NCBI GenBank assembly: GCA_017626355.1
Contig: JAGAIY010000014.1
Location: 1 to 64,000 of the forward strand
Direction: 5' to 3'
DNA: 64,000 nucleotides
Source: Bacteroidales bacterium
Lineage (GTDB): Bacteria > Bacteroidota > Bacteroidia > Bacteroidales > UBA932
Part shown: piece after piece, positions 8,835 through 16,603 of the stretch
Numbering within the stretch: the first letter of the stretch is position 1
Layout: each line of letters starts with the position of its first letter
Made by a program: the position numbers and the translations under genes
The notes under the pieces: generated by a model
Told to the model about the DNA's origin: nothing
Database searches by the model: none
What the model saw: the letters and a program-made list of their open reading frames with translations, nothing else

Positions 8835-10456
8835 TGAAAAGATTTACTTATGCTATAGCTGCCTGTGCATTCATGATCGGATGCACAGGCACTGTCGTTT
8901 CTCCGGAAACGGTTTCGATTATTCCTGAGCCATCGTCTGTCGAAATGACGGAGGGGGCTTTCAGGCTGACAGAGAAAACTCAGGCCAATTTCCTCTATGA
9001 GGCTCCTGAGCTGGAATATGTGGCATCTGCCCTTGAAGACATCACAGAAGCTGTGTTCGGTCAGGGGGTAAAGATGAACCTTTCTTCACTGGATGCGTCC
9101 CATGGCATAAACTTCATTCTTGACGAGAATATTCCGTCAGAAGGCTACAAGCTTGAAGTGGCTGCCGAGACGATAGATATCGCCAGTTCGACGGCTGCAG
9201 GAGCATTCTATGCACTTCAGACCCTCAGGCAGCTTATGACCGCTGAGGCTTTCACTGCCGGGGATGTAAAGGCTGTGGAGATACCTGCGGTGAGGATCGA
9301 GGATGCACCTCTTCTCGGATACAGGGGAACCATGCTTGATGTAGGCCGTTATTTCTTCCCTGTCGAAGATGTGAAGTGCGTTCTTGATATCATGGCAATG
9401 CACAAGATGAACACCTTCCACTGGCATCTTACAGATGACCAGGGCTGGAGAATCGAGATCGACAAGTATCCGAAGCTGACGGAGGTGGGATCGATGCGTA
9501 AGCGTACCATCATCGGCAAGGATCCGAACGGCGAATATGACGAGAACACACCGTTCGATAATGTGCCTCATGGCGGTTTCTATACTAAGGAGCAGATACG
9601 CGAGGTCGTCGAATATGCGGCAGAACGTTTCATCACTGTGATTCCTGAGATCGAGTTCCCGGGCCATGCTGTGGCCGCCCTTGCTTCATATCCATGGCTC
9701 AGCTGTACCGGTGAGCAGTATGAAGTCCGTCAGAGCTGGGATATAGACGACCGTGTCTTCTGCCCAGGTAAGGAAACGACCTTCGAGTTCATGGAGGGCG
9801 TTCTCGCTGAGGTTGTCGAAATGTTCCCGTCCGAGTACATCCATATCGGAGGTGACGAATGTCCGACCAAGTTCTGGCAGAAATGTCCTCATTGCGCCAA
9901 AAGAATGAAGGAGGAGGGGCTTAAGACATACCGTCAGCTTCAGGGTTACGGAATCGACCGTATCGAGAAGTTCCTTGAGGCTCATGGCAGGCATATGATA
10001 GGCTGGGACGAGATTCTTGAGGCCGGTGTGACTCCTAATTCGATCGTCATGTCATGGCGCGGTACAGAAGGCGGAATCAAGGCTGCAAAGCAGGGAAACC
10101 GTGCTATCATGGCGCCGAGCACCTACTGCTATCTCGATTACTATCAGAGCGAGGACCGTGAGAATGAGCCTCTGGCATGGGGCGGTCATCTACCTCTAGA
10201 GAAAGTCTATTCATTCAATCCTTTCGAGGGCCTTTCAGAGTCCGAGAAGGACTATATCCTTGGCGTTCAGGGTAATCTCTGGACAGAGTATATACCGGAA
10301 ATCAAACAGGCCCAGTACATGCTTCTTCCGCGTCTGGCCGCTTTGTGTGAAGTGGCTTGGACTTCCGATAGGGGAGGATATGATGATTTCATCGAGCGTC
10401 TTCCTGCCCTGGAGGCTCTGTATGATGCTGCCGGCTATCAGCATCGCGCGAGGTAG
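8834..10456 (+). CDS. GH20 beta-N-acetylhexosaminidase, lipoprotein
   Basis: It removes terminal beta-linked GlcNAc or GalNAc by substrate-assisted catalysis. I chose the ATG at 8834, which overlaps the ROK stop as TAATG and gives a lipoprotein signal with lipobox FMIGC; a GTG at 8825 is less likely. A GH20b-like N-terminal domain (~25-140) is followed by the catalytic barrel, with HWHLTDDQGWRIEI near 195 and the catalytic pair Asp341-Glu342 in HIGGDECPTKFW. At 540 aa it is full length. It is the last gene of the operon and is followed by a strong terminator. With GH92 it can dismantle N-glycan-like chains. Confidence 0.94.
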   Translation: MKRFTYAIAACAFMIGCTGTVVSPETVSIIPEPSSVEMTEGAFRLTEKTQANFLYEAPELEYVASALEDITEAVFGQGVKMNLSSLDASHGINFILDENIPSEGYKLEVAAETIDIASSTAAGAFYALQTLRQLMTAEAFTAGDVKAVEIPAVRIEDAPLLGYRGTMLDVGRYFFPVEDVKCVLDIMAMHKMNTFHWHLTDDQGWRIEIDKYPKLTEVGSMRKRTIIGKDPNGEYDENTPFDNVPHGGFYTKEQIREVVEYAAERFITVIPEIEFPGHAVAALASYPWLSCTGEQYEVRQSWDIDDRVFCPGKETTFEFMEGVLAEVVEMFPSEYIHIGGDECPTKFWQKCPHCAKRMKEEGLKTYRQLQGYGIDRIEKFLEAHGRHMIGWDEILEAGVTPNSIVMSWRGTEGGIKAAKQGNRAIMAPSTYCYLDYYQSEDRENEPLAWGGHLPLEKVYSFNPFEGLSESEKDYILGVQGNLWTEYIPEIKQAQYMLLPRLAALCEVAWTSDRGGYDDFIERLPALEALYDAAGYQHRAR

Positions 10457-10484
10457 CTGTAATCGCAAATTGTTGATATATAAT

Positions 10485-10536
10485 ATTTTATGCTATTACG
10501 GGTGTTCCTTAAGGAACACCCGTAATAGCATAAAAT
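10485..10536. terminator. Perfect 26-bp palindrome, bidirectional terminator
   Basis: Positions 10485-10510 and 10511-10536 are exact reverse complements with no spacer. The arms end in T and A runs in each direction. It lies between the convergent GH20 and DUF1015 genes, so it can end both transcripts. Its core CGGGTGTTCC is shared with a second hairpin at 30789-30814. Confidence 0.85.
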
Positions 10537-10569
10537 GCTGATATGTAATCAGTTGTGTGTTTTAATCGT

Positions 10570-11808
10570 TTAGCTGAGCTTGTGGATTGCGAGGCCGCTT
10601 CTGAGCTTAGGCTCGAACCAGGTGGTCTTAGGAGGCATGATGTTGCCGGAATCGGCGATATCTACAAGCTGCTGCATCGATACAGGATAAAGTGCGAATG
10701 CAACTGCCATCTCACCGCTGTCCACCCTGCGCGAAAGTTCGTCGAGGCCACGGATGCCGCCTACGAAATCAATCCTCTTGTCTGTGCGGAGATCCTTTAT
10801 TCCGAGAATCTTGTCAAGAACCAGATTTGAAAGGATTGTGACATCGAGGACACCTATCGGATCATTGTCATCATATCTGCCTTCCTTTGCAACGAGAGAA
10901 TACCACTTGCCTCCAAGATACATCGAGAACTCATGGAGTCTGCCCGGCTTGTAGATCTCAGTTCCCTCTTCACGGACATCGAAATCTTCTTTCAGAGCTG
11001 CAACGAGCTGTTCAGAAGTGAGTCCGTTAAGATCCTTGACCACGCGGTTGTAGTCGATGATCTTGAGCTGGCTGTCCGGGAATACGACGGTCATGAACCA
11101 GTTGTATTCCTCCTCTCCGGTATGAGCCGGGTTCTGTGCCTTCTTTTCTGCTCCCACAAGAGCGGCTGCCGCTGTACGATGATGACCGTCAGCCACATAG
11201 AAGGCCGGAATCTCGGCAAAGACTGCTGTAATGCGGTCGATGTCTGCCTGGTCGTCTATCACCCAGAAATGGTGACCGAAGCCGTCAGCAGCAACGAAAT
11301 CATACTCAGGCTCATCTGTGATATACTTGTTTACAATGGCGTCGATCTCGTCATTGTCAGGATATGAGAAGAATACCGGTTCGATGTTGGCATCCTGGAT
11401 GCGTACATGGATCATACGGTCCTCTTCCTTGTCCTTGCGGGTCAGCTCGTGCTTCTTGATCTTGCCTTCTGCATAGTCATCTGTATGTGCGCATACTACG
11501 AGTCCGTACTGGGTACGTCCTTCCATGGTCTGTGCATATACATAATAATATGGCTTTTCATCCTGCACAAGCCAGCCTTTTTCCTGCCATGCCTTGAAGT
11601 TGTCGACAGCCTTGTCATATGCAGGCTGGCTGTGTTCGTCGATTATCGGGTCGAAGTCAATCTCTGGCTTTGTGATGTGGAGGAGGGATTTCTCTCCTGC
11701 CTCGGCCTTGGCTTCCACTGAGTTGAGGACGTCATAAGGTCTTGCAGCAACTTCCTCTACATACTGCTTTGGCGGACGTACCGCCGCGAATGGCTTAACT
11801 CGTACCAT
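10570..11808 (-). CDS. DUF1015 family protein of the serine-biosynthesis operon
   Basis: DUF1015 proteins (about 410 aa, UCP033563) have no role I can state with certainty. This one is cytoplasmic, with no signal peptide. It opens with AVRPPKQYVEEVAARPYDV, and it carries a conserved ADGHHR motif (Asp207 to Arg211) that resembles the DGHxR motif of ParB/sulfiredoxin-fold nucleotide-binding proteins such as archaeal serine kinase SerK. It is the third gene after serC and serA, with only 5 nt between it and serA. This window shows no phosphoserine phosphatase gene (serB). A function in serine or phosphoserine metabolism is therefore a reasonable inference, not a demonstrated one. Confidence 0.85.
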   Translation of the reverse strand: MVRVKPFAAVRPPKQYVEEVAARPYDVLNSVEAKAEAGEKSLLHITKPEIDFDPIIDEHSQPAYDKAVDNFKAWQEKGWLVQDEKPYYYVYAQTMEGRTQYGLVVCAHTDDYAEGKIKKHELTRKDKEEDRMIHVRIQDANIEPVFFSYPDNDEIDAIVNKYITDEPEYDFVAADGFGHHFWVIDDQADIDRITAVFAEIPAFYVADGHHRTAAAALVGAEKKAQNPAHTGEEEYNWFMTVVFPDSQLKIIDYNRVVKDLNGLTSEQLVAALKEDFDVREEGTEIYKPGRLHEFSMYLGGKWYSLVAKEGRYDDNDPIGVLDVTILSNLVLDKILGIKDLRTDKRIDFVGGIRGLDELSRRVDSGEMAVAFALYPVSMQQLVDIADSGNIMPPKTTWFEPKLRSGLAIHKLS

Positions 11809-11813
11809 GGGAT

Positions 11814-12725
11814 TTATTTGTTAACCTGGAATTTTGTGCAACCTGTTGCAAAGTAACCTACGATCTGGTTTGCTGCGGCAAGACCTGCGTTGATGTTGGC
11901 TTCGGCAGTCTCCGCACCCTGCTTCTTAGGGGTGGCGAAGATCTGCTTTGCATACTTCTCCTTGAGCTCTGCATAAGCCACAGGAGCGATGTCTGTCGCA
12001 TACTTGAGGTCTGCTCTCTCTGCAAGGGCCTTGTCGAGGCCTTCCTCGCAGATGATCTCCTTACGTGCGGTGTTGATGAGGCAGCCGCCCTTAGGCATCT
12101 TCGAAAGGAGTTCATATCCTATCATGCCCTTTGTCTCAGGAGTTGCAGGGATGTTCACAGAAACGAAGTTACATTTGCTGTAAAGCTCCTCGATCGTAGG
12201 AACGGTGTTCCAGCCCTGATGCTTTTCAGCAGGCTGCGGTGCAAGCACGAGCACGTTCATTCCGAGGCCGACAGCCTTCTTCGCTACAAGCTGGCCGATG
12301 TTTCCGAAGCCCTGGATTCCGATTGTCTTTCCGCTGAGTTCGGCACCTGTTCCAGGAGTGAACTGATTGCGTGACATATATATCATGAGGCCGAGGGCAA
12401 GCTCAGCAACGGCATTGGAGTTCTGTCCGGGAGTGTTCATCGCAACGATGCCGCGCTCTGTGCATGAAGGAAGGTCAAGGTTGTCATAACCGGCTCCGGC
12501 GCGGACTACGATCTTGAGCTGCTTCGCTGCAGCCACCACGTCAGCTGTAACCTTGTCGGAACGTACAATGAGAGCGTCAGCGTCAGCTACGGCAGCGAGA
12601 AGCTGATCCTTTTCTGTATATTTTTCGAGGAGTGCAAGCTCATGGCCGGCACCTTCAACGATTTCACGTATGCCGTTCACAGCCGCTGCTGCGAAAGGCT
12701 TCTCAGTTGCTACTAATACTTTCAT
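11814..12725 (-). CDS. serA: D-3-phosphoglycerate dehydrogenase, short form with Lys in place of the catalytic His
   Basis: It catalyses the first step of serine synthesis, oxidising 3-phosphoglycerate to 3-phosphohydroxypyruvate with NAD. A catalytic and a Rossmann domain are present: GIQGFGNIGQLV near 140 binds NAD, and INTARKE near 225 carries the substrate-binding Arg. There is no C-terminal ACT regulatory domain (303 aa). Where most D-2-hydroxyacid dehydrogenases have TPH, this protein has TPKKQG, with Lys267 at the His position. That feature defines the type III-K enzymes described from Entamoeba histolytica and Bacteroides relatives. I chose the ATG at 12725 over a TTG two codons upstream. 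Confidence 0.93.
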   Translation of the reverse strand: MKVLVATEKPFAAAAVNGIREIVEGAGHELALLEKYTEKDQLLAAVADADALIVRSDKVTADVVAAAKQLKIVVRAGAGYDNLDLPSCTERGIVAMNTPGQNSNAVAELALGLMIYMSRNQFTPGTGAELSGKTIGIQGFGNIGQLVAKKAVGLGMNVLVLAPQPAEKHQGWNTVPTIEELYSKCNFVSVNIPATPETKGMIGYELLSKMPKGGCLINTARKEIICEEGLDKALAERADLKYATDIAPVAYAELKEKYAKQIFATPKKQGAETAEANINAGLAAANQIVGYFATGCTKFQVNK

Positions 12726-12741
12726 TTTCAATGGAGTTGGG

Positions 12742-12762
12742 ATCCCCGGACGAGCCGGGGAT
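12742..12762. repeat. Palindromic repeat ATCCCCGG-N5-CCGGGGAT
   Basis: Two perfect 8-nt arms flank ACGAG in the serC-serA spacer. The same arms recur at 28506-28526 with a different loop, and a longer relative lies at 58643-58681. It has no T-run, so it is more likely a REP-like element or RNA-processing hairpin than a simple terminator. Confidence 0.75.
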
Positions 12763-12767
12763 TACGA

Positions 12768-13841
12768 TTATTTCTTCAATGCTTCAAACTCCTTCATGCA
12801 GTCGACAAGAGCCTGTACGCTTTCAACAGGACATGCGTTGTAGATGGATGCACGGAAACCTCCGACAGACCTGTGGCCCTTGATTCCCACCATTCCTCTT
12901 TCCTTCGCAAAGTTCATGAACTCGTCCTGAAGATCCTCATGACCTGGAGCCATAACGAAACATACGTTCATGATAGAACGGTCTTCCTTTGCAGCCGTTC
13001 CCACGAAGAGGGAGTTGCGGTCGATCTCGTCGTAGAGGATTGCAGCCTTCTCCTTGTTGATCTTGTGGATAGCCTCGACTCCGCCGAGTTCCTTGACCCA
13101 CTTGAGGGTCTCGTTCATGACGAAGATAGGGAATACAGGAGGGGTGTTGAACATTGAACCGCCGTCGATATGGGTGCGGTAGTCAAGCATTGTAGGGATA
13201 TAGCGGCTTACCTTGCCGAGCACATCCTTGCGGACGATCACGAAAGTCACACCTGCAGGGCCTACATTCTTCTGGGCGCCACCATAGATGACAGCATACT
13301 TGCTCACGTCCACAGGGCGGCTCATGATGTCTGATGACATGTCAGCTACGAGCGGAACAGGGCAGTCCATGTCCTCATGGATTTCCGTACCGTAGATGGT
13401 GTTGTTGGTAGTGATGTGGAAGTAGTCGAGGTCGGCAGGAATCTCATATCCCTTAGGAATATAGTTGAATGTAGTGTCTGCCGATGATGCAACTGCATAA
13501 GCATTGCCGAGTCCCTTGGCCTCTTTCAATGCCTTCTTTGCCCATACTCCTGTCTCAAGGTATCCGGCCTTGTTCTCGAGGAGATTCATCGCAACATAAA
13601 GAAAGCCCATGCTTGCTCCGCCACCGAGGAAAAGGACCTCGTGTGTGTCAGGAATGTTGAGGAGCTCCTTCCAGAGGGCGCGGCATTCATCCATGACGGC
13701 GCTCCACTCCTTGCTTCTGTGTGAGACGCAGATCACCGGCATTCCGGTTCCTGCAAAATCCTTGAGGGCGTCGATTGCCTTGTCGACAGCCTGCTGCGGC
13801 AGGGCACATGGACCTGCATTGAAATTGTGTACTTTCTTCAT
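12768..13841 (-). CDS. serC: Phosphoserine aminotransferase
   Basis: This PLP-dependent class V aminotransferase converts 3-phosphohydroxypyruvate and glutamate to phosphoserine and 2-oxoglutarate; it also serves pyridoxal phosphate synthesis in many bacteria. The PLP lysine is Lys191 in [11 protein letters not shown]. The FNAGPCALP start and the [10 protein letters not shown] end are characteristic. At 357 aa it is full length. It is the first gene of the serC-serA-DUF1015 operon. Confidence 0.97.
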   Translation of the reverse strand: MKKVHNFNAGPCALPQQAVDKAIDALKDFAGTGMPVICVSHRSKEWSAVMDECRALWKELLNIPDTHEVLFLGGGASMGFLYVAMNLLENKAGYLETGVWAKKALKEAKGLGNAYAVASSADTTFNYIPKGYEIPADLDYFHITTNNTIYGTEIHEDMDCPVPLVADMSSDIMSRPVDVSKYAVIYGGAQKNVGPAGVTFVIVRKDVLGKVSRYIPTMLDYRTHIDGGSMFNTPPVFPIFVMNETLKWVKELGGVEAIHKINKEKAAILYDEIDRNSLFVGTAAKEDRSIMNVCFVMAPGHEDLQDEFMNFAKERGMVGIKGHRSVGGFRASIYNACPVESVQALVDCMKEFEALKK

Positions 13842-13897
13842 TGTTATGTGGTTTTTATAGTTTTTAATTTGTTGGCCCGTAAAAGTAATGATTTATT

Positions 13898-14350
13898 TTA
13901 AAAAAGCCCCTTGATGCCTGAAGTTTTTTCGCAAAAATGGCATAAAAGTAAGATTTCGTCATCTTTTACAAGCGTTGTGAACCTTGTTTTGATCGGCTGG
14001 TGGTTGGTGACGCACTTCGGGTTCTGGCATTTTGCGATTCCGACAATCTCGTGCGGCATCTTGAGCACCTTCTTCTCCACGACCTTGAAATCACGGATTA
14101 TGTTGACCGTCGCCTTAGGTGCTATGAGGGCAAGCTTGTTGAGCTCGTCGTCCTCGAAGAACTTGTCGGCGATCTTTATGATGCCCTTGCGTCCGTTAAG
14201 CTTGCTCGCAAGGTTGATGCCTATGGTGATCTGGTTCTCTACACCCTTGAGATTGAGGAGGTCCAGAGCCTTGTATACGTTTTCTGCAGGGATATGGTCC
14301 AGTACGGTTCCATTCTCCAATGCGCTTACTACTAATTCTTTTCTTGACAT
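13898..14350 (-). CDS. pyrI: Aspartate carbamoyltransferase regulatory chain
   Basis: This is the non-catalytic chain of class B aspartate transcarbamoylase. It binds nucleotide effectors and holds catalytic trimers together. The N-terminal allosteric domain covers residues ~1-100. The C-terminal zinc domain shows the four expected cysteines in CQNPKC and CHFC. At 150 aa it has the usual length. It follows pyrB with an 18-nt gap, so the two chains should be made together, implying a feedback-regulated enzyme. Confidence 0.96.
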   Translation of the reverse strand: MSRKELVVSALENGTVLDHIPAENVYKALDLLNLKGVENQITIGINLASKLNGRKGIIKIADKFFEDDELNKLALIAPKATVNIIRDFKVVEKKVLKMPHEIVGIAKCQNPKCVTNHQPIKTRFTTLVKDDEILLLCHFCEKTSGIKGLF

Positions 14351-14368
14351 AATGATGTAGATTTCTCT

Positions 14369-15274
14369 TTAACGGTAACCCAGAAGATAGCTGATTATGG
14401 CCATGCGGACATAGAGTCCGTTCTCGGCCTGCTTGAAATAATATGCATAAGGTGTGTCGTCCACGTCCTGGGCAATCTCGTTCACGCGAGGAAGCGGATG
14501 CAGGATCTTCATGTTCTCCTTCACACCTCCAAGCATCTGCGCGTCAAGGCTGTATACGTCCTTCACCCTTTCATATTCCATAAGGTCCGTGAACCTTTCC
14601 TGCTGCACACGGGTCATATAGAGGATGTCGCAGTCGTTCAGATGCTCTTCCAGGGATGTGGTCTCGATGTATTCTATGCCTTTGGCATCGAGGAAGTCCT
14701 TGTATTCCTGAGGCATCATCAGTTCCTTTGGAGAGGTGAATATGAACTTAGGATTGAAATGGGACATGGCCTGAAGGAGCGAATGTGTGGTGCGTCCGTA
14801 TTTCAGGTCTCCTACCATGTTGATGGTCAGTCCTTCGAGCTTTCCCTGTGTCTGGAGGATCGAATAAAGGTCAAGGAGAGTCTGTGAAGGATGCTGGTTG
14901 GCTCCATCGCCTGCATTGACCACGGGAACCGAGGCCACTTCCGAAGCGTAGCGTGAACTGCCTTCGAGCGGATGTCGCATAACGATCATGTCCACATAGT
15001 TTGAAACCATCTTGATCGTATCCTTGAGGGTTTCTCCCTTGCTCTGGCTTGTGTTTGTGGCATCGGAGAAGCCGATGACCTTTGCACCCAGACGGTTGAT
15101 GGCTGTCTCGAAACTGAGCCTTGTTCTTGTTGACGGCTCGAAGAAAAGGCTGGCTATCACCTTGCCTTCAAGGAACTTCTGCTCCTTGTTCTGCTCGAAT
15201 TCCTTTGCCGTCTCGAGCACATGAAGGATCTCCTCTTTGGTGAAATCCCTGATTGAAATCAAACTTTTCCTCAT
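14369..15274 (-). CDS. pyrB: Aspartate carbamoyltransferase catalytic chain
   Basis: It forms N-carbamoyl-aspartate from carbamoyl phosphate and aspartate in pyrimidine synthesis. Visible signatures are [15 protein letters not shown] (carbamoyl-phosphate binding), [12 protein letters not shown], and [12 protein letters not shown] (residues ~125-140). I chose the ATG at 15274 (301 aa) because [11 protein letters not shown] matches the family N-terminus; an upstream ATG at 15322 would add 16 residues that look unrelated. It lies between yigZ and pyrI in one operon. Confidence 0.96.
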   Translation of the reverse strand: MRKSLISIRDFTKEEILHVLETAKEFEQNKEQKFLEGKVIASLFFEPSTRTRLSFETAINRLGAKVIGFSDATNTSQSKGETLKDTIKMVSNYVDMIVMRHPLEGSSRYASEVASVPVVNAGDGANQHPSQTLLDLYSILQTQGKLEGLTINMVGDLKYGRTTHSLLQAMSHFNPKFIFTSPKELMMPQEYKDFLDAKGIEYIETTSLEEHLNDCDILYMTRVQQERFTDLMEYERVKDVYSLDAQMLGGVKENMKILHPLPRVNEIAQDVDDTPYAYYFKQAENGLYVRMAIISYLLGYR

Positions 15275-15326
15275 ATGTTTAATGTTATCTGTTTTTATTT
15301 TCTTCTGTCCGGTCGGATGCATGGTG

Positions 15327-15941
15327 TCACAGCTCTTCTACATGGCAGCCTTCCACGTCTTCCATCCTTTCCAGGAAGGTGCCCTCAAGGGACAGGCGGA
15401 CATTGGTCTCGAGACTGCACTCCATGTCGAACTTCTGGTTCTTCTGCTCCAGATTCAGGTCCTTCATCACCTTCATGATCCCGTTCATGCTCATGTATCC
15501 GAAATGTACCCTGTAGCGTCTGGATGCTATCTTCTCGATGATCTCGGCATTGGCCAGAGCATCTGCTGTCGAAGTCTTGTAGGCTCGTATGAGCCCCGGT
15601 ATGCCCAGCTTTATGCCGCCGAAATACCTTATCACCACTACAAGTATGTCGCTCAGTCCGCAGGAGTCGATCTGGCCCAGGACAGGTCGTCCTGATGAAC
15701 CGGAAGGCTCTCCGTCGTCATTTGCGCGGAACTTGTCCCCCTTGTATCCCAGCCTGTAGGCATAGACATGATGCCTCGCATCGTAGTACTCCTTTTTCAG
15801 GGAAGCTACGATTTCCTTTACCTCTTCTTCTGTTTCAACGGGATACGCCCGGGCAATGAAACGGCTTCCATTGTCCTTGAAAAGTCCGTCCGACGGGGCG
15901 GCGATGCTCTTGTACGAATCTTGGATTTGAGATGTATCCAT
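15327..15941 (-). CDS. YigZ/IMPACT family protein
   Basis: The IMPACT N-terminal fold is clear from [29 protein letters not shown] and [17 protein letters not shown] (residues ~20-100). A C-terminal ferredoxin-like YigZ domain follows to residue 204. Bacterial members are conserved but poorly understood; the eukaryotic relative controls Gcn2. I chose the ATG at 15941 because a -7 promoter element (15951-15958) lies just upstream, inside what a longer reading would make coding. It leads the yigZ-pyrB-pyrI operon. Confidence 0.88.
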   Translation of the reverse strand: MDTSQIQDSYKSIAAPSDGLFKDNGSRFIARAYPVETEEEVKEIVASLKKEYYDARHHVYAYRLGYKGDKFRANDDGEPSGSSGRPVLGQIDSCGLSDILVVVIRYFGGIKLGIPGLIRAYKTSTADALANAEIIEKIASRRYRVHFGYMSMNGIMKVMKDLNLEQKNQKFDMECSLETNVRLSLEGTFLERMEDVEGCHVEEL

Positions 15942-15950
15942 ACTAAATTC

Positions 15951-15958
15951 CAAAATTA
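15951..15958 (-). promoter_or_regulatory. -7 element for the yigZ-pyrB-pyrI operon
   Basis: On the minus strand the sequence reads TAATTTTG, a match to TAnnTTTG. It ends only 9 nt before the yigZ ATG, so the transcript would have a leader of just a few bases or none. No clear -33 box is seen. Confidence 0.5.
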
Positions 15959-16001
15959 GCATTTTTCTGAAATAAATTGAAATAAATATTTGACTTTTTA
16001 C

Positions 16002-16009
16002 TACCTTTG
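16002..16009 (+). promoter_or_regulatory. Candidate -7 element before the PRiA4_ORF3-like gene
   Basis: TACCTTTG fits TAnnTTTG; an imperfect -33 (ATTG, 15976-15979) is 22 bp upstream. The leader to the ATG at 16067 would be about 50 nt. Confidence 0.4.
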
Positions 16010-16066
16010 GGTTCGCTTCCGGTGGATACGGGAGCGTTTTTAATCATGATTCAATCCTAACTTACT

Positions 16067-16603
16067 ATGATACTGAAATATAGAGTTTCTCTTCCCGGAA
16101 TAAAGGGTTTTGCAAGAGTATATGAGCTGAAGGATACGACTTCTCTTTATTCTTTCCATAAGCAGATGAGAGCGGATATGGATTTCCCTCAGGATCAGCT
16201 TGTGCTTTTCAAGGCGTTCGATATGCAGGGTGACGTCTCGGCAAGGTACGGCGTGTTCGATCTCGGAAGCGGAACCATTGATGACGTGACTGCAGGGCAG
16301 TGCCACAAGAAGGGCGAAGACAAGTTCGTTTATTTCTATGATACTACGAATGTAAAGAGCGTGAACGTTGCCTTCGATGGTGAAGGAGAATTCCGCAAAG
16401 GTGTCATATATCCTCTTCTTGTTGAGACCAAGGGTCCTAACCCTATCGAGTTCGAGAACGGTTATGTGGCATTCGAGGACCTTCCTGACGACAAGAAGAA
16501 GGATCCGGACGATGATGATTTCGACGATTTCGATGACGATGACCTGTCAGAGGATTCTGATGACGAGACCGAAGAGATTTACGGAGACGATGACGAAGAA
16601 TAG
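16067..16603 (+). CDS. PRiA4_ORF3-like protein with a strongly acidic C-terminal tail
   Basis: Residues ~1-135 resemble the IS1096-TnpR/pRiA4b ORF3-like domain, a small conserved fold found in many bacteria, usually without a known role: ILKYRVSLPGIKGFARVYEL, then DTTSLYSFHKQM and DQLVLFKAFD. The last ~35 residues are nearly all Asp and Glu (DPDDDDFDDFDDDD and more). Such tails are common on proteins that contact RNA- or DNA-binding partners. The gene overlaps miaA by 14 nt, suggesting translational coupling. Despite the family name, nothing nearby marks a transposon. Confidence 0.72.
   Translation: MILKYRVSLPGIKGFARVYELKDTTSLYSFHKQMRADMDFPQDQLVLFKAFDMQGDVSARYGVFDLGSGTIDDVTAGQCHKKGEDKFVYFYDTTNVKSVNVAFDGEGEFRKGVIYPLLVETKGPNPIEFENGYVAFEDLPDDKKKDPDDDDFDDFDDDDLSEDSDDETEEIYGDDDEE

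Noticed and set aside
1557..10456. A full polysaccharide utilisation locus with SusC/SusD
   Set aside because: No TonB-dependent receptor or SusD-like lipoprotein gene is present in or beside the operon.
16067..16603. Evidence for a transposon because of the PRiA4_ORF3/IS1096 family name
   Set aside because: No terminal inverted repeats, transposase or target duplication are seen, and the gene is coupled to miaA. The family is widespread outside mobile elements.
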